Positions 58,865 through 64,000 of a stretch of DNA of 64,000 bases are shown piece after piece. Location: NCBI GenBank assembly GCA_037349315.1, contig JBAIAC010000007.1, positions 22,648,001 through 22,712,000 of the forward strand, given 5' to 3'. Every line of letters begins with the position of its first letter. Positions within the stretch are counted from its first letter, which is position 1. This DNA comes from Chelydra serpentina. Taxonomy: Eukaryota > Chordata > Testudines > Chelydridae. The notes below the pieces were generated by a model. The model saw only the letters and a list, made by a program, of their open reading frames with translations. It ran no database searches and was not told the DNA's origin. A program made the position numbers and the translations under genes.

Positions 58865-59746
58865 AAAAGAAAATAAGAAAGAAATACTTGTGGCACCTTA
58901 GAGACTAACAAATTTATTTCAGCATAAGCTTTCGTGGACTATAGTCCGCTTCGTCGGATGCATAGAATGGAACACACAGTGAGAGGATATTTATACAGTC
59001 AGAGAAACATGAAAAGGTGGAAGTAACCATATCAACTGTAAAAGGCTAATTAATTGAAAGGAACTGTTATCAGTAGGAAAGAAACTTTTGAAGTGATAAT
59101 CAACATGGCCCATTACAGACAGCTGACACAAAGGTGTTAAGGGTATTTAAGGGGGGGGGGGGGGAATAAATTCAATTAACGTAATGACCGAGCCATTCAC
59201 AGTCAATATTCAGACCTAAGGTAATGGTATCTAGTTTGCATATTAATTCCAGTTCAGCAACTTCGCCTTGGAGTCTGTTTTTGAAGTTTTTCTGTTGCAA
59301 AATTGCTACCTTTAAATCTGTCATTGCGTGATTAGGGAGGTTGAAGTGTTCACCTACTGGCTTTTGAATGTGATGATTCCTGATGTCAGATTTGTGTCCA
59401 TTTATTCTTTTGCGTAGAGACTGTCCAGTTTGACACTTAACACCTTTGTGTCAACTATCTGTAATGGGCCATGTTGATTATCACTTCAAAAGTTTCTTTC
59501 CTACTGTTAACAGTTCCTTTCAATTAATTAGCCTTTTACAGTTGGTATGGTTACTTCCACCTTTTCATGTTTCTCTGACTGTATAAATATCCTCTCACTG
59601 TGTATTCCATTCTATGCATCCGACGAAGCAGACTGTAGTCCACGAAAGCTTACGCTGAAATAAATTTGTTAGTCTCTAAGGTGCCACAAGTATTTCTTTC
59701 TTATTTTCTTTTTGCTGACACAGACTAACACGGCTACTACACTGAA
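58865..59746. mobile_element. Penelope-like element with 277-nt inverted arms
   Basis: An 882-bp insertion flanked by a perfect 12-bp duplication, acaagctcagct (58853-58864 and 59747-59758). The left arm 58865-59141 is the near-complement of the right arm 59436-59713. Between them lies the C-terminal GIY-YIG endonuclease remnant, read on the minus strand. The right end adds 33 bp (gctgacacagactaacacgg at its start). A G-run of about 14 occurs at 59151-59164. Penelope-like retroelements encode a reverse transcriptase plus GIY-YIG nuclease and often carry terminal or inverted repeats; the reverse transcriptase is missing here. Confidence 0.85.
59172..59450 (-). pseudogene. GIY-YIG endonuclease C-terminal remnant (Penelope-like)
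   Basis: A 93-codon stop-bounded frame without a start codon. It reads TGQSLRKRINGHKSDIR, then PVGEHFNLPNHAMTDLKVAI, and ends near LNIDCEWLGHYVN before a TGA. This matches the part of Penelope-like GIY-YIG domains after the GIY motif, including the conserved Arg-containing LRKRINGH block. The GIY and YIG strands and all of the reverse transcriptase are absent, cut off where the inverted arm begins. It is not functional, but the frame is undamaged. Confidence 0.8.
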
Positions 59747-59759
59747 ACAAGCTCAGCTG

Positions 59760-61272
59760 TTCTCTGCATCCAAATGGGAACCAAAAAATAGACTCCCTCC
59801 AATTTTAGATCCAGCCTGGAACCAAACACCACAGGGATAAATTGGATCTGGAGAGTCAAATATGAAACCCATTACAATTCAAAGGGTTTTGGACTGGAGG
59901 TTCCAGTTTTGGCTCTTCTCTGCTGTTTGTATCAGCAGCTGTATCCCTTTCAAGCCAAAGCTTTGAATAAAGAGAGAGAGCAACATGTGTTAACACAGAG
60001 AACCCAGCCTGCTAGCCCCTGTTACACAGTGTGCAAGGGTTAATAGGAATGTAAACATCCCAAGATCAAAGCTTTGTGAAAGGTCAGTCCCCAGTCTCCA
60101 AAACTTTCCATTACTGAGGGGAATGAGTCACTGTCAGGCTCCCTGCTTGCCAAATCCTTCTCTGGAGGTCAGAACTGTGCAAACCTTACAATTTTCACCT
60201 GCTGAAATCTGAACGGGGAAGTGAGGAGCTCAGCTGATTTAATCTTCCTTCTAGTCAGCTTTTCCCCTGGGAATCACCAGCCCATCCCCTTAAACAACAA
60301 AATAAAATTAGAGTCAGAATCATTGCTTCCCTTTTCAGAGGGCACCCAGGGGACATAGCACAGCCAGAGCATCTTCATTTGCTAGCAGGTACATTCCTGG
60401 TGACAGCGGGTAATTGCTTCTATAAAGCTATAAAGTAAGCACCCCGAGGGCATGGCAAAATCAGCACAAGTGTGCAAAGGCCTCAATCTTGCAGTCCTTA
60501 CTCAGGCAAAACAATCTGTTGCCTTCCTAAAGGAGTTTTGCCCAAAGAAGGACTGCAGGACTGGACACACTGTTCCTGGAAAGCTGCTGCCAGTTCAGCA
60601 TGCTCCTGTTTCTCTATCACTGGAATTTTTCCCTTTGATGGAACCAAAGCTAACAAGTACGGCCCCCAGTGCTTCGAGCATTCCCATGCAGAGGCCCAGA
60701 GGCCCAATGACATGCAATTCATGGGCCTCTGAACGTAAAGCTGACCCAGAGCTACATTAGGACTCCCAGCAACTTCAAATGCCATTTCCTTACAATAAGC
60801 AATATTTACCTGCAAAAATGGCACAATGTTGACTAAACCAGGTGTGTTTCTTTCAAATGCTTTCATCTTTAGTCTTTGGAACTATATGATGGTTACGCTA
60901 AAAAAAACCCTACGTTGGAACCTTACCTGATTGTAGTTTGAAACATTACCTGCCCTCCTCCAAAAACTAACAATTGGCTAGACACCCTAAAAATTAACAA
61001 TTCCGTTAAGGCTCTAGCTGGAACTACTGGCAGTGCCCCACCTCACATGGGTCTCCAGGAACTATTGTATCTCAGGCAGACACAAAGCTTCCCAGAGACC
61101 CTGTGAGACACAAGAATAGCACCATTCTTCACAAGGATACAGATGTTGACCTCTCCTTGGCCATGCAGCTGTGATGGGCAGGGGAGGGCAAAGCCAGGGT
61201 CTCCCTGCCTCTTCCACTGCACCCTGCTTTTAGAGCGCTAGTACAGTGACTGCAATTGTGGCAGGCCCATAA
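59760..61272. other. No gene recognised
   Basis: Mixed composition. Frames of up to 122 codons (60498-60866, minus; 60452-60760, plus) overlap each other on opposite strands and show no known motif. Confidence 0.4.
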
Positions 61273-61273
61273 A

Positions 61274-61470
61274 CAGGGGGCAGAGGGGCACCAGCCTAGG
61301 AATCACGTGCTTGGGGCGGCACATTGTAAGGGGCGGCATTCAGACCAATCTTAGGGCGGCACATTCCGCTCTGCCCCCCCCCCCTTTTTTTTTTTGCTTC
61401 GGTGGCGCTCTGGCTGGTTTGTTTTGTCTTTTTTTTGCCTGGGGCGGCAAAAAAGCCAGAGCCGGCCCTG
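61274..61470. mobile_element. hAT-type element related to 55300, internally deleted
   Basis: The right end, agccagagccggccctg, matches the ends of the element at 55300, and the left part contains accagcctaggaatcacgtg followed by cttggggcggcac, the same order complemented. The interior has been reduced and contains short poly(C) and poly(T) runs. The flanks cccataaa and tccttaat match at only 5 of 8 positions, so the duplication is lost or the left boundary is off. Confidence 0.7.
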
Positions 61471-61668
61471 TCCTTAATGGCACAGTCTGGGCTTTAATAA
61501 ACACATCTGCATGAGGAGTACTAAGGCATGACAGCATTTGTTAAACAGTATTTAATACGATGCGCATCTACAATACGCTAACACTAGAATCTATATATGC
61601 TATGATATCATTTGCCTGCATCACATCCCCACTGTGACAGTCCTTATCCCTCACAAGCTAAAAATACT

Positions 61669-61756
61669 GGGCCAGATCCACAGCTGGTGTAAATCTGGGT
61701 AGCTTCATTGACTTCAATGGAGCTCCAGCGATTTACACCAGCTGAGGATCTAACCC
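61669..61756. repeat. Foldback dispersed repeat, best-preserved copy (88 bp)
   Basis: The left arm starts gggccagatccacagctggt and the right arm ends accagctgaggatctaaccc. The arms match at roughly 38 of 45 positions around a cattgacttcaatg centre. There is no coding capacity. It is the reference copy for the family at 4775, 8689, 9980, 11307 and 49208. Confidence 0.75.
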
Positions 61757-62971
61757 TTTGTCAGCATTTGTACAGAATTTCCTCAAGTCCAGCAGCATAA
61801 CACAGGTAAAGTTTTCAATTAATAATAACGATTTTTAAAATTTGGGTTTTGTATAGTCAGTTTCATTGACATTTTCCTATGAGGCAAACATTCTCAGGTT
61901 CGGCAAAGCTTTTGTAGAGAACCTGACTGCCAGTAATTTGATTTAACAGAAAAGCCGTAGAGCTGTCAGAAAAGCAAACCTGCCCAAAGAAAGACTCACC
62001 TATGACATTTTTATTGTGTGTGGAAAACTTTACAGACACGCTGTTGTACCTTTTTGAAAGGATCTAAAATATGAAACGGCCTAACTGTTTTTGTTTGCCC
62101 CGCTACTGAATTATACATAGACAAAGCTGACCTAGAGTTACACCACGTCTATCAAACGCGGAGCTTCCCAGCCCACAGTCATGGTTTGTCAGCTTTGATG
62201 GGCAACTGGTTCAATGCAATACCAGAGTGTAATGTTAGCCGGTGCACTCCCGGATTGCTCAATAGTGAATGAGTATATTAGTAACGTTTATCAAATCCAG
62301 CAAAATATTGGCAATGAATTGAATAATTTCCCATCGTTTGGATCACAGATTTTTTTTTTATGTTAAGTTTCTTTAGCAGTGAATGAAAAACCAGCCACTT
62401 ACGAAAATAGTGCTTTTGTCTTTACAATTTGGTACATACAGGGTAATAATATATGGCCTAGTCACTGCTGAACAAATATTAAGCACTTCTGTCCCAGACC
62501 CTGGCTCCTACTGGATTGGAACTGAACCCCTTGGAGCTAGTCGGTTCCAGCAGACCTTCCTTCCTCCCAGCTGGTCCCGCACCACCTGACCAGATGCATT
62601 TCTGACACCAGCCGCTAACTTCCCAGAAGCAACCACAAGAAGGGGCAGCAGCTGCAGCTAGGGGAGCATCAGGCCCTCTTCAGTCTGGGATAACATCAGA
62701 ACTCGTTTCTCTTAACTTTGCACACTACCACTTGCTGTTCTGCTTCCTGTCTCTCCCAGCCCACACCTGCCAATCATACACCTTGCCCATCTCATCTCCC
62801 TCTGCTTCCCTCTTGCATCCTTTTTTCAGATCCAAACTCTTTTACCAGAAGTGAGCAGAGTAATTCTAGATTTATATCACTGTAGCTGGAAGCAGAGTGT
62901 CTCCCCACAACCTCTCCTCCTAAACATGCATGCACAACCTCTCCACCTGAGCAGGGACCTGTCCCTCACAT

Positions 62972-63260
62972 CATAGGGGCCGACTTCCGGCCCCGCCCGT
63001 GGGTGCTGTCACCCGGCGTCGGGGGCGGGGCCCCGCTCGACGCCGGGCCCCGCCCCCGACGCCGGGTGACGTTGCGGGGCCCCGCCGCCGACGCCATGTT
63101 GCCCAGCGTCGGGGGCGGGGCCCCCGCAACGTCTCCCGGTTCCCGGTAAGTTTCCCGCGGGTCCGGGGCGGGTGGGGAGTTGCCGGTGGGTGCAGAGCAC
63201 CCACCAATTTTGCTCCGTGGGTGCTCCAGCCCCGGAGCACCCACGGAGTCGGCGCCTATG
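62972..63260. mobile_element. hAT-type GC-rich element with two long hairpins (289 bp)
   Basis: The ends CATAGGGGCCGACT and the complement of CATAGGCGCCGACT form inverted repeats. A perfect 8-bp duplication, cctcacat, flanks it (62964-62971 and 63261-63268). The interior contains a perfect 26-nt inverted repeat (63008-63033 with 63045-63070, 11-nt loop) followed by a second hairpin of about 27 nt (63068-63094 with 63106-63133, one bulge and one mismatch). A gtgggtgctcc/ggagcaccca hairpin lies near the right end. Frames crossing it are compositional. Confidence 0.9.
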
Positions 63261-63269
63261 CCTCACATC

Positions 63270-64000
63270 CTAAACACGTGACATTGTAGGCCTAATAGTC
63301 TTGACAACATAGGTTGCCGGAACTAGGAGTGCAGCAGCACTTCCTGGCTTGAAGTCGTTTCCTTCATATACAGGGTTTACACTTTGGTTCAATGGCTCTC
63401 AGCACCCCCACTATACAAATTCTTCAGCACCCCAGCTTGACAGTGTCCTAACCTGGTTTTAGGCCTAACACCAAGTTGAAGATCCACTCTGTTCACCAAA
63501 GCTGGGATTTTTAAAGGGGTTTAAGGGAAAGTCAATGGGGGTTGGGTATGGAATACCCTTTGGCCCCTTTGACAATCCCAGCCCAACTGGAGAGCAACTA
63601 CTGTGGGTCAGATTTCCTGGGACTTTATGGAGGTGCACAATGGAAGAGCAAAGTGATAATAGCCTTCCTGCCCCGCCCTGGCACATCCTGAAAAAGGGCC
63701 TGGAAGAACTCCAAACCCTTGGCTCTAGTGACCTTCCCAACTTTAATGGGGATGCATAGGCTGTAGTTTAGAGAAGCATTTGGCCCCACAACAGGTTTAT
63801 CACTCCCATGGCACAGGAGGCCATACTGCATCATCCATTTTTAAGCAGAACTGAAAAAATGATGACATACTATGGCCCCTGGTTAGGACTTTTAACCAGT
63901 GACAAGTCTGTATTTAGATGTCACTGAATGGGCCAGATATGATGTCAGAGTAGAAATTAAAACCAACTGAAGTTGATTTTATCTGAATACATTTTATCTG
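63270..64000. other. No gene recognised
   Basis: Single-copy-looking DNA to the end of the window. The 91-codon minus and 74-codon plus frames overlap on opposite strands and have no recognisable motif. Confidence 0.4.

Noticed and set aside
62966..63289. Several 85-96 codon frames on both strands
   Set aside because: All lie in the hairpin-forming hAT element and have no independent support.
1..64000. CRISPR arrays, operons, ribosome binding sites, phage or plasmid features
   Set aside because: No regularly spaced direct repeats and no prokaryotic gene organisation; the content is clearly vertebrate.

Overview
This window is about 64 kb of AT-rich, repeat-dense vertebrate DNA. I find no convincing host protein-coding exon, rRNA or intact tRNA gene. 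The repeat content (several CR1 LINE subfamilies including a near-complete one, a Penelope-like element, hAT, PIF/Harbinger and Tigger-like DNA transposon derivatives, MIR-like CORE-SINEs and a solo LTR) points to a non-avian sauropsid, most likely a turtle, less likely a crocodilian. That assignment rests on recognising repeat families by eye, not on a database search.

Layout. 1-7.4 kb: dispersed repeats, two copies of a 124-bp hAT MITE, a Tigger-like MITE, foldback repeats and three CR1 3' ends. 7.4-19.7 kb: mostly single-copy-looking DNA with foldback repeats, one CORE-SINE and a polypurine tract. 19.7-21.4 kb: an old CR1 ORF2 carrying or adjoining a Harbinger MITE, a Penelope-like tail and a hAT derivative. 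23.6-24.5 kb: a bounded PIF/Harbinger element with half a transposase. 26-33.6 kb: SINEs, MITEs, two hAT derivatives, a second decayed Harbinger transposase and an LTR fragment. 35.5-36.9 kb: a strongly decayed minus-strand CR1 ORF2. 37.2-42.1 kb: a nearly full-length plus-strand CR1 (5'UTR, ORF1 with zinc-finger-like, coiled-coil and SGNH-esterase parts, ORF2 with endonuclease and reverse transcriptase, 3' tail) nested inside an older CR1. 42.1-46.1 kb: nested hAT and LTR-like repeats, a solo LTR inside a SINE, and a GC-rich inverted repeat. 46.6-56.6 kb: further MITEs, a CR1 tail and LTR-like repeats, one split by a hAT element. 56.6-58.9 kb: the most repeat-poor stretch of the second half. 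58.9-59.7 kb: a Penelope-like element with 277-nt inverted arms around a GIY-YIG endonuclease remnant. 61.2-63.3 kb: hAT derivatives and a foldback repeat, one element folding into two very GC-rich hairpins.

Many junctions show target-site duplications (8 bp for hAT, 3 bp for Harbinger, 6 bp for the LTR and the young CR1, 12 bp for the Penelope-like element), so several relative insertion ages can be read directly. The two most interesting items are the near-intact nested CR1 and the palindromic Penelope-like element, whose ends carry a degenerate hammerhead-ribozyme-like core. I did not find a clearly new multi-gene system.
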